Assembly: GCA_037576215.1 (NCBI GenBank)
Contig: JBANDB010000002.1
Coordinates: forward strand, 6,448,001-6,512,000
DNA: 64,000 bases
From: Armillaria gallica
Lineage: Eukaryota; Basidiomycota; Agaricomycetes; Agaricales; Physalacriaceae
Direction of reading: 5' to 3'
Of this stretch, positions 34,036 to 44,572 are shown piece after piece (position 1 is the stretch's first letter; each line of letters begins with the position of its first letter). A program made the position numbers and the translations under genes. Below the pieces are notes generated by a model that worked only from the letters and a program-made list of their open reading frames with translations, had not been told where the DNA came from and did no database searches.

Positions 34036-35560
34036 CTTCGCTTACCAAGGAGAGGTCGTCACGTTTTTCACGTGATGCAATGTACTGTACTATTTCGACC
34101 TTACGTTCATGACTTGTGACATGTTATGCAACATCTTCAGCCGAGCAGATGTTCATGGATGGCTGTGACAGGGAATGCCCATCTTCATATTGTATATCTT
34201 CATCACCATTGTAGCTTTGTAGTTATCTTCTGTGACTAAATATCTAGGCTGTGAGTTCAATCCTTTGTAAATGTACTTTTTTACCACTCAGCGCCGAGCG
34301 GTGCCAACATCGTGAATAGACAATTCACCGGAAGGGCCGAACGTCGGCAAGAGAACAGGTCAATTAAATTTCTAATATTGGTGCTATTTCTGCATTCTGA
34401 CTTGATACCAACAACTTTCATAGTCTCGTCGAGGCCACATCATAAAACCAAATTGTTGGTATCACAGAAACATCTGGGAACGTGTATAGACGCTCAGAGA
34501 TGTGTATTTCATTATTCCTTGCTCAAAAATGGCATTAATTTAGAATTTTCTTTCAACTCTTCACTGTAAGCTGTGACATGCTATGAGGTATGCATATCTT
34601 TGTTTCACAGGCCTCTGTGACACGTTATGTGAACTTAAGGTCAAAATAGTACAGTAATATGCACATCACGATTCTTGGTCCACCACTTTCATGGTATCTA
34701 AGGTATACCTTATTGCAGGTGGACAGAGAAACTATGGTCTTCACTTGAGAGCCTGAGAAAACATGAAGGGGCCTGCTTTGGAGGCCCATGGAGGGTGAGT
34801 GCACACTGCACCTAGTGCTGTCAGGGTGGTTCTAACTTCTCTCCAAATACTCTCCAGCTGGGATTTTATTAGCATTTCATTAATGGCTATGAGTACACTA
34901 ACTATTAAGACACAGTGAAGGTACAGGTCCTCAGGCTCCTTCTTTTCTCTTGTCACGGTCCCTCCACTCATTAATCTGATTTCCACTGATAGCTCAGCAT
35001 GTGATGTGGAGTAAAGTAACAGACATTTACTGTTGGGCTGACCTGCTCAAACTATATACCATGCTCCATTCTTCAGGTCTTCTGAATATCTGTCCTTGAA
35101 TATTGGTAAGATCCACAAAATCACATTGTCGTACTCAGAAGTGCAAAGCAAACTGCGTGAACACCGCTCAAGCAAGGTATCAAAGTTGTTGACCGGGGGG
35201 GCCAGATGGTTGAGCGGTTATCTGTCTGGTTCTGGCTTCTGGGTAAACCAGAGGTCCTGGGAGCGCATAGCATGTGAGTTCAATTCCCAGTAAAAACGCC
35301 TTGGGAGGTTTAGTGGGTATTATGTAAATGTCAAGTCCCACACTGTTCGGCACTTGCTGTTTGTGCGTAAATGCATTCCTACCCTGTCAGAGTTTCCCCT
35401 TGGAGTTCTATTCCCTGACTCTTCATGGCCTGTTATACAACGACGTTGTCATGCTGAACTACCTCTGGTAAGGTAGATGGGCTTCTACTGGAGAGTGTGT
35501 ATAGCAGGAGATACTTGCCACAAAAAAAAAAAAAAAAAAAAAGTTGTTGACCAACAACTG
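34036..35560. repeat. Anonymous repeat R, first copy
   Basis: It begins CCAAGGAGAGGTCGTCACG and aligns with the second copy that starts at about 35561. The shared blocks are the ATGATTCTTGG...CCACC block, the AGAAACT-TGGTCTTC block, GATAGCTC...GACATTTAC and GGGCTGACCTGCTC. It carries the SINE at 35195-35539. The repeat is non-coding as far as I can see; it contains several TGTGACATGTTATG-like words. The second copy lacks some 560 bp of the middle. Confidence 0.65.
35195..35539 (+). mobile_element. tRNA-derived SINE (345 bp) with poly(A) tail
   Basis: The head has RNA polymerase III promoter boxes: a TGGTTGAGCGG A box at about 35208 and GAGTTCAATTCCC, a B box, at about 35276. The tail is a run of 21 A (35522-35542). 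The 13-bp target duplication AAAGTTGTTGACC lies at 35182-35194 and 35540-35552. The second repeat copy has the uninterrupted site at about 47426-47440. Body and tail are non-coding; a LINE would have supplied the reverse transcriptase. Confidence 0.85.
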
Positions 35561-35878
35561 CCGCTTACCAAGGAGAGGTTGTCACGTGTTTCACATGATA
35601 CAACATAATATGATGCACGTCATGATTCTTGGGCCACCGCTCCACGGTATACCTTATCATGGGTAGACAGAGAAACTGTGGTCTTCGCTCGAGAGCCCGA
35701 GAAATAGCATTTCATTAACTGCTACAAATACACTAACTACTAAGACACTTGGAGGTACAGGTCCTCAGGCTCCCTCTTTCCTCTTGTCACAATCCCTCCA
35801 CTCATTAACCTGATTTCCACTGATAGCTCTGTGTGTGTGTGTGATGTGGTGTAAAGTAATGGACATTTACAGTACTTT
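35561..35878. repeat. Anonymous repeat R, second copy, left part
   Basis: It aligns with the start and middle of the first copy and is interrupted at 35878 by the gypsy 2 LTR. The interrupted sequence continues at 47255. It contains a (GT)n microsatellite at 35829-35843. Confidence 0.65.
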
Positions 35879-36276
35879 TGTTATGATTTTTCACTTTTTA
35901 TCTCATCTTATCTCGGCATCTCAGCCTCATGGCATCTTGGCACCTCGACCACATGATATCCAGCTCTTATCCATGCATCGGATGCATGACAGCTCAGCTG
36001 CCTGGATACTGACAGATCTCCTGACATTTATCGTCCGACAACCGCACGACTGACTTATTATTAGAAACAAACCGAACAGTATATAAGTAGCATAGCTCTC
36101 AGCCATGTACCCTAGCTTCAAGCTAAGTTAATACATACTGGACTTATCCTCTCAACTTCCTGCTACGCATTATCCGCTTGCACTCAAGGTCTGCGAGTAT
36201 TGCTGCTATTAAGGTTCAACCCGAAGTGTGAGCTTGATACTGTGCTTGCTTGTTCCACCCGAGTCCGGGCATAACA
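35879..36276 (+). repeat. 5' LTR of gypsy 2
   Basis: It begins TGTTATGATTTTTCAC and ends GTCCGGGCATAACA. It includes the CAGTATATAAGTAGC promoter segment at about 36078. It matches 46852-47254 over its length with scattered C/T and G/A differences and one small indel. Confidence 0.9.
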
Positions 36277-36327
36277 ATTAGCTCGAAGCTTTCTACTAAA
36301 CTTCCTAACGTTCACTGTGGAAGACTT

Positions 36328-36540
36328 ATGCCATTGAACCGACAATCCAGAAACCCCCAGAAGTCAAAGAAGAACCCCAAACACAAAGCTCACAAAGGAG
36401 CGAGAGGAAGGAAACCCAGAAACAATCAGAAGAGGAGATATCACCAGCGCAGACCCAAGGGAGCTGAAACAGACGACGACAACAACCACTACGACTACTG
36501 TGGTTACTACAGGGGAGACTACGACTCCAATACCGACTAG
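36328..36540 (+). CDS. gypsy 2 leader frame 1, small basic protein
   Basis: A 70-residue frame shortly after the 5' LTR. It is very rich in Lys and Arg (SKKNPKHKAHKGARGRK) with an acidic, Tyr-rich end (DDDNNHYDYCGYYRGDY). I do not recognise it. The composition would suit nucleic-acid binding, but it may be a chance frame in the leader. Confidence 0.3.
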   Translation: MPLNRQSRNPQKSKKNPKHKAHKGARGRKPRNNQKRRYHQRRPKGAETDDDNNHYDYCGYYRGDYDSNTD

Positions 36541-36549
36541 AAACCCCGC

Positions 36550-36783
36550 ATGATAATGTTTCCCACCAAGCCCCGCATCATCCTTGCCACCGTCCTCACC
36601 GCGTTCTTCAGCGCAGCCCTTATCTTCATCCTCGCACTCCTCTGCTACCTCTGCTACCAAACCGAGGATCTCAAAAATCAGAACAGACCCCCACGACACT
36701 ACGTCCCGTTGCACACCCTCATACCTGAACCATCCCTCACACTCCACGATGCCGCCCTACACTCCTCCCCCAACACCGACTGA
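36550..36783 (+). CDS. gypsy 2 leader frame 2, small predicted membrane protein
   Basis: A 77-residue frame with one clear hydrophobic segment near residues 10-35 (ILATVLTAFFSAALIFILAL) followed by CYLCYQ and a polar tail. A second membrane-type frame follows at 37051. No family is recognised. Membrane-type frames are not standard in Ty3 elements, so this is either an unusual accessory frame or a coincidence in a pyrimidine-rich leader. Confidence 0.3.
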   Translation: MIMFPTKPRIILATVLTAFFSAALIFILALLCYLCYQTEDLKNQNRPPRHYVPLHTLIPEPSLTLHDAALHSSPNTD

Positions 36784-37050
36784 GGAAGACGTCATACTCT
36801 TTGACAACCTTGCCGTCCTCCTCATAGAACTCTTATTCACCATTTACCGCGAACACCGGTGAATCAATTCCTGACCCCTCAGATAGGTGTCCAACACACC
36901 TCCTTCAAATTGACTCTATCTCACTGAGTGAGAACAGCTCCTCGGTGCAATAGCATTCATTTGCCTCCAGATCGCCATATACCAGATATTGGCCCTTTGG
37001 AGAGAACTTGACCAAGCGCAGGAGGTACTGCGACGACGACGCCGCAACGA

Positions 37051-37239
37051 ATGATCACTGACCTGACCCTGATCCAGACTATCAGCATCGGCATAGCAGT
37101 CGCCCTTGCCACCCTTATTTTCCTTACTGTCCTTTTAACTATCACATACATCGAGGAGATCCGGAATCTTCTCACCAGAACTGGGATCCTAATACCCAGG
37201 ATCCCTCAAACCGACTTCAGAACCACACTGTTCCCTTGA
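37051..37239 (+). CDS. gypsy 2 leader frame 3, small predicted membrane protein
   Basis: A 62-residue frame with a hydrophobic segment at residues 8-34 (IGIAVALATLIFLTVLLTIT) and a charged end. It lies 270 bp after the previous membrane-type frame in the same orientation. It has no recognised relative. Short length keeps confidence low. Confidence 0.3.
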   Translation: MITDLTLIQTISIGIAVALATLIFLTVLLTITYIEEIRNLLTRTGILIPRIPQTDFRTTLFP

Positions 37240-37474
37240 CACTATGTCGACCCCTACACCTCCCAACCCAGACGAACAGTGGGCCGGGCAAGTCTGGCAT
37301 CCAGGCATGCTGAGATGAACCGCACCCATTGGAGGATGACCACTGTTCGGGACTCCTCCAATGACGAACACATCCTGCAAAATGCAACCCTGGGCCCCAG
37401 CAGGCTACGGCAACCTGCCAAGTCCCCTGCTGAGGTCGAACAACCCGTTCAGATGAGGCTATGGCTTGCACAAT

Positions 37475-38790
37475 GAGGAATCGCCTTCCCCAAGGGGGAG
37501 AGCGGTATCCCCTACATTAGCAAACATGACCAGGCTGCAATCGCCACCTGGTTTGAACAGAACCTTTCTCTGTGGTTACAGGAGTGGGACCAACCGGTCC
37601 AACCCCCAGACAACTCCAACATCACCGAGTGGTTCGAACAGAGCACAACCTGCACCGACAGCCCCAACCTGGATGCCACTGTCCGGTTGGCAGTTCACGA
37701 GGGGGTTCCTAACCCCCGACCAAGCTACCCAGAGCCAGCAGGTGCTCTACCATTTGCTCCTACTCCAGAGCCAGAACCAGCCCCTGAGCCCGCAGATGTG
37801 AAACTATGGGGAGACGACGATGACACCGATGTCGACCCCTTCGCTGACCTGGTCCAAGAATGAAGGGACAGTGATCCCCTCAACCCGTTCAGACCCGACT
37901 ATGAGTGGCCTGAACTCTCTGACATCGACCGAACAATTCTCGGCCCCCATGTCACCGCTGCCTGGGAACTCCAACAGCGGGACTTCGACGCCCGAGCCGG
38001 TTGGCCCCACAACCAATACCCCCGAGTCCACATGGACTACTACCTTGCCACCGAACGAGGCGATGAACCCTTGGGCCACTGAAACTCCAAGGGAAGCTTC
38101 TATGACAGCTGGACCTCTGGAATCGCTGCCCGAATCCATGCAAACCGGAACCGGGAGATCTACCCCCCATCTGCAGGATGACGAATTGAGACGGAAGACC
38201 GAGTGGGACCTGCGTGGCAGGATGGAGACACCGGAGTATGACCCAGAACAGCAGCCGAGCAGGCGGTACTCGAGGCCGACCTCAACGCCCTCGCAATCCT
38301 GGAGCAAGAGTGCCTGGAGGGAGAATCTCGCTGAGGGATTCAACCTCAACTGGAATATGTTCAGAAATTTGGGCGAAGAATCCCCGAAACCACTCCCCGA
38401 CTCCCTGCCACAACAACAAAATCCACAACACCCGGGATATACAGGCTCCCATACCAGTCAACTAATAGCAGGGGCAGGGATGGAGGAAATGCCAGAAATG
38501 AACGATGAATGGGGAGGACAGAACCAAGGAGCGCCAGCACCGCCACCGCCGGTGCCGAACAGGGGAGATCAGCTACAGCAGCTACTCCGCCAAATGGCCC
38601 AGCTGCACAATGAAAAGGTGCAGCTGTGAGACGACTTGCTGGACCTACGACACAGGCAACAACAGAGAGGCAGACCAGGGGCCCCACCATATCGGCCGGA
38701 CCCTGACCACTATTCGATCCCAAGACTGCCTGGCTGGACACTGCTGGGCCAAGGACCAGTAGGCGACTGGGACGCCGCTGACCCCCCGCC
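37475..38790 (+). pseudogene. gypsy 2 Gag N-terminal region, many stops
   Basis: One frame reads through the region as a Pro/Glu/Asp/Trp-rich protein (ATWFEQNLSLWLQEWDQP; PEPEPAPEPADVK; DDDDTDVDPFADLVQE) interrupted by at least nine stops, nearly all TGA. Several TGA codons stand where Trp or Arg is plausible. It precedes the capsid-like part at 38800 and was probably continuous with it. Frames on other phases (37820-38629 plus, 37804-38349 minus) are longer without stops but low in plausibility. Confidence 0.5.
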
Positions 38791-38799
38791 TTCCTAGGC

Positions 38800-39732
38800 A
38801 TGAAACCGATCCTTGTAAAAACCCCCGAACTGTTTAAAGGCAAACATGATGACATGGACCGGTTCATCGGGGACTGTAACACCTATTATGAGGTGTTCCG
38901 CCATCAATTCCACAGAGTCTCATCCCTGATGGTGGTCTTTGCCACTTTGCACTTTGCCGAAAGGGCCAAAGATTGGTGGAACCACTGCCGGAAGCACTAC
39001 TGGGTAGACGACCCACAAGACCCAGTCGGCCCATGATACCAATACCCCCACTGGGACGACTTTGTCTGCGAGTTCAAGGCGCAGTTCAGGGACCCAGCCA
39101 TTGAAGAATTGCACAACAAGAAGATGAGGGAGATGAAGATGGCAGGCGACCCGGCCACCGTCTATTTCCAGAAGCTGGAAATAGAAGCCACCTTAGCCGG
39201 GAGAAGAGACGACACAGGACCACGAGGAACAATGGTCACCGCGGTATGAGCTGGAGTTCCCGTGAGCTATACTTGCATCATTGCGGATATTGGAGTAGGA
39301 CTCCCTCAAGACTACGACGACTGGAAGGAATGGATCCTGGTCATGTACAAGGAACGACAACGCAACTGGGCCTACAACGAGACCCATGGCATTGAAGCCA
39401 GACCCGACAAGCACCCTCAGGGGAACCAGAAACAGATTACCGCCTCCAGCAGCCAAAAGCACACTACAGGAGGCGCAACAGGTTCTTCGATGAGCAAACT
39501 GGCAGACAGGCCACACGACACAAGAGGGTGGTACACGCCAAAGGGCAGCGACACCCACATGCAGATTGACTGCAAAAAGTACATGGCCAAAGGACGGTGC
39601 TTCAACTGCCATAAGATGGGGCATATCTCGGAGGACTGCCCAGAGCTGAAGAAGAAGAGGGAGGTGCGAGCGGTTATGACCGAGGAAGTACCTCTTGCCG
39701 ACAGCATGAAGGTGGAGGAGGTAAAAGAGTAG
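38800..39732 (+). pseudogene. gypsy 2 Gag capsid and zinc knuckle
   Basis: The frame starts MKPILVKTPELFKGKHDDMD and includes the retrotransposon-gag signature WWNHCRKHYW and FVCEFKAQFRDPA. The C-terminal CCHC knuckle is CFNCHKMGHISEDC at about 39599. In-frame TGA codons at 39034-39036 and 39247-39249 break it. Knuckle residues are intact. Normally Gag packages the element RNA in cytoplasmic particles. Confidence 0.8.
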
Positions 39733-39740
39733 GTCATCTG

Positions 39741-41255
39741 GTGCTCGATTCCACCACGATGACCAAGGACCTTATGGGTGTGCGCCCATTTACTGCTGAG
39801 CGGTCTGATTTCTTTTCACACACAGACATTTTTACTACGCATTCAGCTATACCCCGACCCCCAAGTGCAGGGTCAGTTTTTACTATGACTTCTGTTGATA
39901 CGAACAATATACAGCCTACGTGCCATTCACCGACTTATACCTGCACACCCTTACCAGAATCGAACAACCGATACGATGTCCTTTGGGACATGGACATTAC
40001 TAATGAACCCTTTGTAGACGTCTCTCCCCCACAAGGAGGGATAGTTGCGGGCCCTCATACACATGCTGAAGAAGGAGAAATCCCTGCAACATGACCAGCT
40101 AATCGACCGGCAAGTAGCTCATTGTGAGTGAACGCATTGATCGAAAAGGTGACCACTATATCGCCACCCATCTTAACGGCGACACCTCGGATGTGTGACC
40201 TCGCAACTCAAGGTGATTCCAAGGACAGCAAGGTGCACATTGCAAGACAGGCTTGACTGGATGGGGCAAGGGATCAAGCGCCTTCATTCATGAAGGGTCT
40301 CACCCCCCTTGACGAAGCGGCCCCCCACATTCGGAAAATAGCCTCGGTGAAATCCAATGTGGAACTGAGGAACACCGCAAGGAATGGATCTCTACGAGAG
40401 ACCCCGATCATCAAGACCGTGCGCATGACAGACCAATTTGCAAGCAAGTGTCCTAGGAGCATGTCTGCCCAACAAGACAAAGGGCGATCTGCTGTCAGCA
40501 GAGGCCCTAGGCAGGAACCGAATGATTTGCTAAGTCCCAAGGGAGCAGGCCGGGCTGGTAAGTCCGTTCATTCAGCTCAAGTCGAGCCCACTGTCACCTT
40601 TGGCGATGGCCCCGAGGTCCAGACGAACTTTCAGCAGTCGGCCGCCTCCAATGAGGCCCAGGTAGTCAACCCCCTAGGCAATCCCGATGAAGACGCACAT
40701 GTGGCAAGACCTGCTGGATGCGCAGCAGCCCTGACCAAGAACAAGCATGACAGCAAAGCTGAATGGGAGGAAGCCGCTAGTGCCCAGGTGGTAAAGAGGG
40801 GGCTCGTAAATATGATTGAAATACCCGACGAAGAGGATGACACCTCCTTCCAAAGATGGCTTGCCATGGGCAGCCCGACGATTTCCCCGAAGCGCCATCC
40901 CGCGATGCTCCCGACTCCACCCAAATCCCTGGCTCATGCCACAAAGAGTCTCCCTAACAAGGGGGTGACCTCACCAATGGTAGCTGCGCCTAGGATGGCC
41001 AGTGTGAAGGTTCAAGAGGTCCCCCACCGATGGATGAAGCCTTTTGAGGTTGACTGGACACTATGAGCCATCCACGAAGCGAGCAGCAACAATGCCACCC
41101 GTGCGATCCTATGCCTTTGGATTCACAGAGACAGACAGGGGGAACTCACTGATGAGCTCCTCATTGAACTCAGAGAACAGGGCGAGCTCGCCTGCAAACA
41201 ACTCTATGAACTCCAGGAACCCATCCGATACATTCAGGGGGCCTCAGGCGACTTT
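39741..41255 (+). other. gypsy 2 gag-pol junction region
   Basis: Between the gag stop and the protease frame lies 1.5 kb with a 258-residue frame (40290-41066) and fragments on other phases. It has no known domain: polar, with DDTSFQRWLAMGSP and several Pro-rich words. In intact relatives a spacer domain precedes the protease, so this is likely its decayed form. Confidence 0.45.
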
Positions 41256-42699
41256 ATGGTGCCTGTCACCATCGAACCCTGCACAGGACAGAAGGTCCTT
41301 AGCACGAAAGCACTGATTGACAGTGGCTGTATGGGGAGTGCGATTAACCACGCCTATGTACAAGCCCATGACCTTGACACGAAGAAGACACTAGTACCCA
41401 TCCCTGTGTACAACGCAGACGGAACCCGCAACAAAGGTGGAGACATCACCGAGTTCGTTGAGATGTGTCTCACCATCGGCGAACATCACGAACAAATTGA
41501 CCTCACAGTCACGAACCTGGGAAACAAAGATGTTTACTTCGGGCACAACTGGCTTAAGCACCACAACTCGAGCATAAACTGGAAGACCAGCAGCGTCATC
41601 TTTGGACGTTGCCAATGTGTCAAGAACCCCATAGAACTCCCCGATGCAGATCCCGACAACCGTTGGGACGAAGAACTTGAAGATGGTGAGACCATTCTCG
41701 CCATACAAATGAAAGAAGAATTGGTCATTCGCACCATGCATCACGCTAATGACCTGGCTGCTAAGGCTAACACCGATAAGCCAAAAAGGACCTTCGAGGA
41801 GATGGTGCCAGAGCATTACCACTCCTTCCACGACCTGTTCTCGAAAGATAACTTCGACGAACTGCCTGACCGAAAGCTGTGGGACCATGCCATCGAGCTG
41901 GTACCCAACGCAAAGTCGACCTTGGACTGCAAGGTCTACCCCCTGAACCGAAATGAACAGGAGCAGCTCGACAAGTTCCTTGACGAGAACTTGGAATCCA
42001 GACGAATCCACCCTTCCAAGTCCCCCTTCGCATCTCCCTTCTTTTTCATCAAAAAGAAGGACGGAATGCTACGACCTGTACAAGACTACCGCAAGCTTAA
42101 TGAGATGACCATCAAGAACAGATACCCACTCCCGCTCATCTCTGAACTCATCGACAAGCTACACGGCACCAAGTACTTCATGAAACTTGATGTCCATTGG
42201 GGATACAACAACGTCCGAATCAAGGAAGGAGACGAAGAAAAAGCTGCCTTCCGAACGAACCGAGGGCTCTTCGAGCTGACCGTCATGTTCTTTGGGCTCA
42301 CTAACTTGCCCGCGACATTCCAGTGGATGATGAACGACATCTTCAAAGACCTAATCACTGAGGGCAAGGTCACTATCTACTTGGATGACATCCTGATCTT
42401 CTCCAGGGACTTGAGGGAGCACTGACAGATCATGAAGCACGTTCTTCAACGGCTTCACGAGAACAAGCTTTTCCTCAAAGCGGAGAAGTGCAAATTCGAG
42501 GTTCTCGAGACAGAGTACCTCGGTATCATTATTAGCCAGGACTCCATATGCATGGATCCTGTCAAGATCATGGGAATCGCAGAATGGCCAACACCATGAT
42601 GAAAAAAGAAACTTCAGTCGTTCCTTGGATTCACAAACTTTTACCGAAAGTTCATCAAAATGTACTCGAAAGTTGTCAAACCACTCATGCAGTTGACGG
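41256..42699 (+). pseudogene. gypsy 2 protease and reverse transcriptase
   Basis: The retropepsin motif is ALIDSGCMGS (about 41310). RT follows with FFFIKKKDGMLRPVQDYRKLN, KYFMKLDVHWGYNNVRI and the catalytic YLDDILIFS box at about 42378. TGA at 42423 and a TGA TGA pair near 42597 interrupt the connection to the thumb (LQSFLGFTNFYRKFIK). The reading then stops at 42699, where the nested element begins, and resumes at 44573. All catalytic Asp residues of RT that I can see remain. Confidence 0.85.
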
Positions 42700-44568
42700 T
42701 GATGAGCCTCCAGGCTCTGTACGCTCAGAATTCGTGGATTTAGCCATCCATCACCCAATACCTTCGAAATGGCGCCATTATAATCCTCACACACTCCATA
42801 ACACTGCCAACACTCGATAATACCACGGATTTTTGTAGTATAAGCCACAAACATTCAGATCCAGTCCTAAAACTGTGACATCCACTCCTCACGCACTCTG
42901 TTATCCTTCCCAGCTCGCCTCGCATCACAATTACCATATCCCATCATGGCAAGGCACCTTTGATCGACAATCATCCTAAAACGGGGTTGCTATATCACTC
43001 AGAAGCACTAGTTGATGTGCCCATCAATCATTTAATGAAATGATGTGATTGATGTGAGTACCCTCCCAGCTACGATAATTACAGCTATGGCAACTATAGA
43101 CCGTGTTTACTAAGGCTGTTACAGTGCCAAGACTTCGAATTATCGTTGCCCCACGCATACACCTCAGCATGGCAACTGCAGCTCAATAATCTGCAGCTAC
43201 ACAGCACCTTATGATCCGCTCCTCGCTCAATAAAACCACACAGTTCACATCTATACACGGCAACATCAAGGACTTGCTGTTACTTTAGAACCACAGATAC
43301 CATATGTTTACTATGGCTATTACAAAAGCCAAGGACTTACAGCCTTACTAAGGCTCCAAAGAATATTCTATTTATAAAATCGTACTTGTAGTATAAAAAC
43401 TAGGTAGAAACCGCATTTTTAGAGCTAGTTCTTACCCAGTTGATGAGGCTACGGCATTACCAGTCAGCTACGGTTACTCCAAGTTATTCCCCACCACTTG
43501 CTTTACTCTTTAAATGTTGTTGGTTGCACCAATACACAAAATCTTGCATCAATAACTTGCTTTTGTCTTTTAATGCCACAACATCACTTCACTTTCACCA
43601 CATAGGATTGTTTCATCGCTTTCACCTTCTACATCGCCATCGTTTTCATCACACAGTTCAGTATTGCCTCTGTGTAGCCCCAGTTCAGCTCCATAGGATC
43701 ACCCTCGTCTTTATCATTGTTCGGAGTTGCCATGCATCTATTGCCGCAGCGCCCCACTCAGCACCTCAGTTGCTACGTTTTCTACCAGTTTCTTGCAGTC
43801 TCCATACGTTTATTGCTATTGTTTCGACTCACAATATTAGGTACACCCCAAGCCACGTTTACTAGGCTATTTCGACGTCTTCTAGTCTATTGCTACGATT
43901 ACTAGAGCATCGCAACGTTTTCTAGTCCCTCCCTATGTTTCCTAGTCCCTCCCCCACATTTTCTAGCTCATTCCTACAATTTCCAGTGCATTGCTATGAT
44001 TTCTAGCGTGTTGCTACGATTTCTAGAGCATTGCTACGATTACCAGTTCTTCCACACAATTACTCATCCTCCCCCACGATTACTAGAGCATTGCAACGTT
44101 TTCTAGTCCCTCCCCACGTTTTCCAGTCCTCCCCCACGTTTTCTATCGCATTGCTACATCTTCTATTCCCTCCCCACGTTTTCTCGACCGTTGCTACGAT
44201 TTCTAGCACGTTGCTACGATTTCTAGAGCATCCCTACGATTTCTAGACCCATTTTCGTGGTCTCTAGACCATTTTCGCAGTTTCTATTGCGGTTTCTTGG
44301 TATTCAAGTCATACCAGATTCCATCCCATCTCGTTTATCGAGATCCTTCCCGGCTTACAGCCAACGTCTACTAGTACTCCTTGACCAAGAGTACTACTTC
44401 GCTGACTTAAAGTCGCAGTGTATCTTGTGTTATTGAGGAATTGACTGCACGGAGGTGCACTGAACCACTCGCAAACACATTGCCTTGATTGCTGTGTTGC
44501 TACGTTAATTGCCTAAGCTCTCTCCGAGTTTTGGGTGTTGCCGTTGCCACAGAAGTCTAGGCTCATCA
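42700..44568 (+). mobile_element. TG...CA element, copy C (1869 bp), inside gypsy 2 pol
   Basis: The ends are TGATGAGCCTCCAGG and, inverted, TGATGAGCCTAGACT. The 4-bp flanks ACGG (42696-42699) and ATGG (44569-44572) merge to restore the RT/RNase H reading (QLTGNAEW), so the target duplication was ACGG with one later C-to-T change. It is the complete relative of the split copy at 4295-16648, in opposite orientation. It is non-coding, with a 400-bp array of short units near its right side. It may be a solo LTR or a non-autonomous DNA element. Confidence 0.85.
43863..44280 (-). repeat. Degenerate tandem array of about 20-bp units
   Basis: Some 19 units of the type CTAGAAATCGTAGCAATG, CTAGAAAACGTGGGGAGGGA (minus-strand reading) follow one another with two alternating flavours, ATCGTAGCAA and ACGTGGGGAGGG. 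The same array is present, shorter and split, at about 4600-4796 and 15416-15490. Array length explains most of the size difference between the two element copies. Confidence 0.8.
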
Positions 44569-44572
44569 ATGG

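Noticed and set aside
35197..35300. A possible functional tRNA gene (A and B boxes)
   Set aside because: The acceptor and anticodon stems do not close, and the unit is flanked by a target duplication and a poly(A) tail, so it is a SINE head.
41391..42011. 206-residue minus-strand frame
   Set aside because: It is a shadow of the protease/RT coding strand of gypsy 2.
42351..42854. 167-residue minus-strand frame crossing the nested element border, and the related 16494-16778 frame
   Set aside because: Both arise from the end of the TG...CA element running into unrelated flanks; there is no independent coding evidence.
43863..44280. Regular short repeats that could suggest a CRISPR-like array
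   Set aside because: Units are contiguous and degenerate without unique spacers, lie inside a repeat element, and the genome is eukaryotic.
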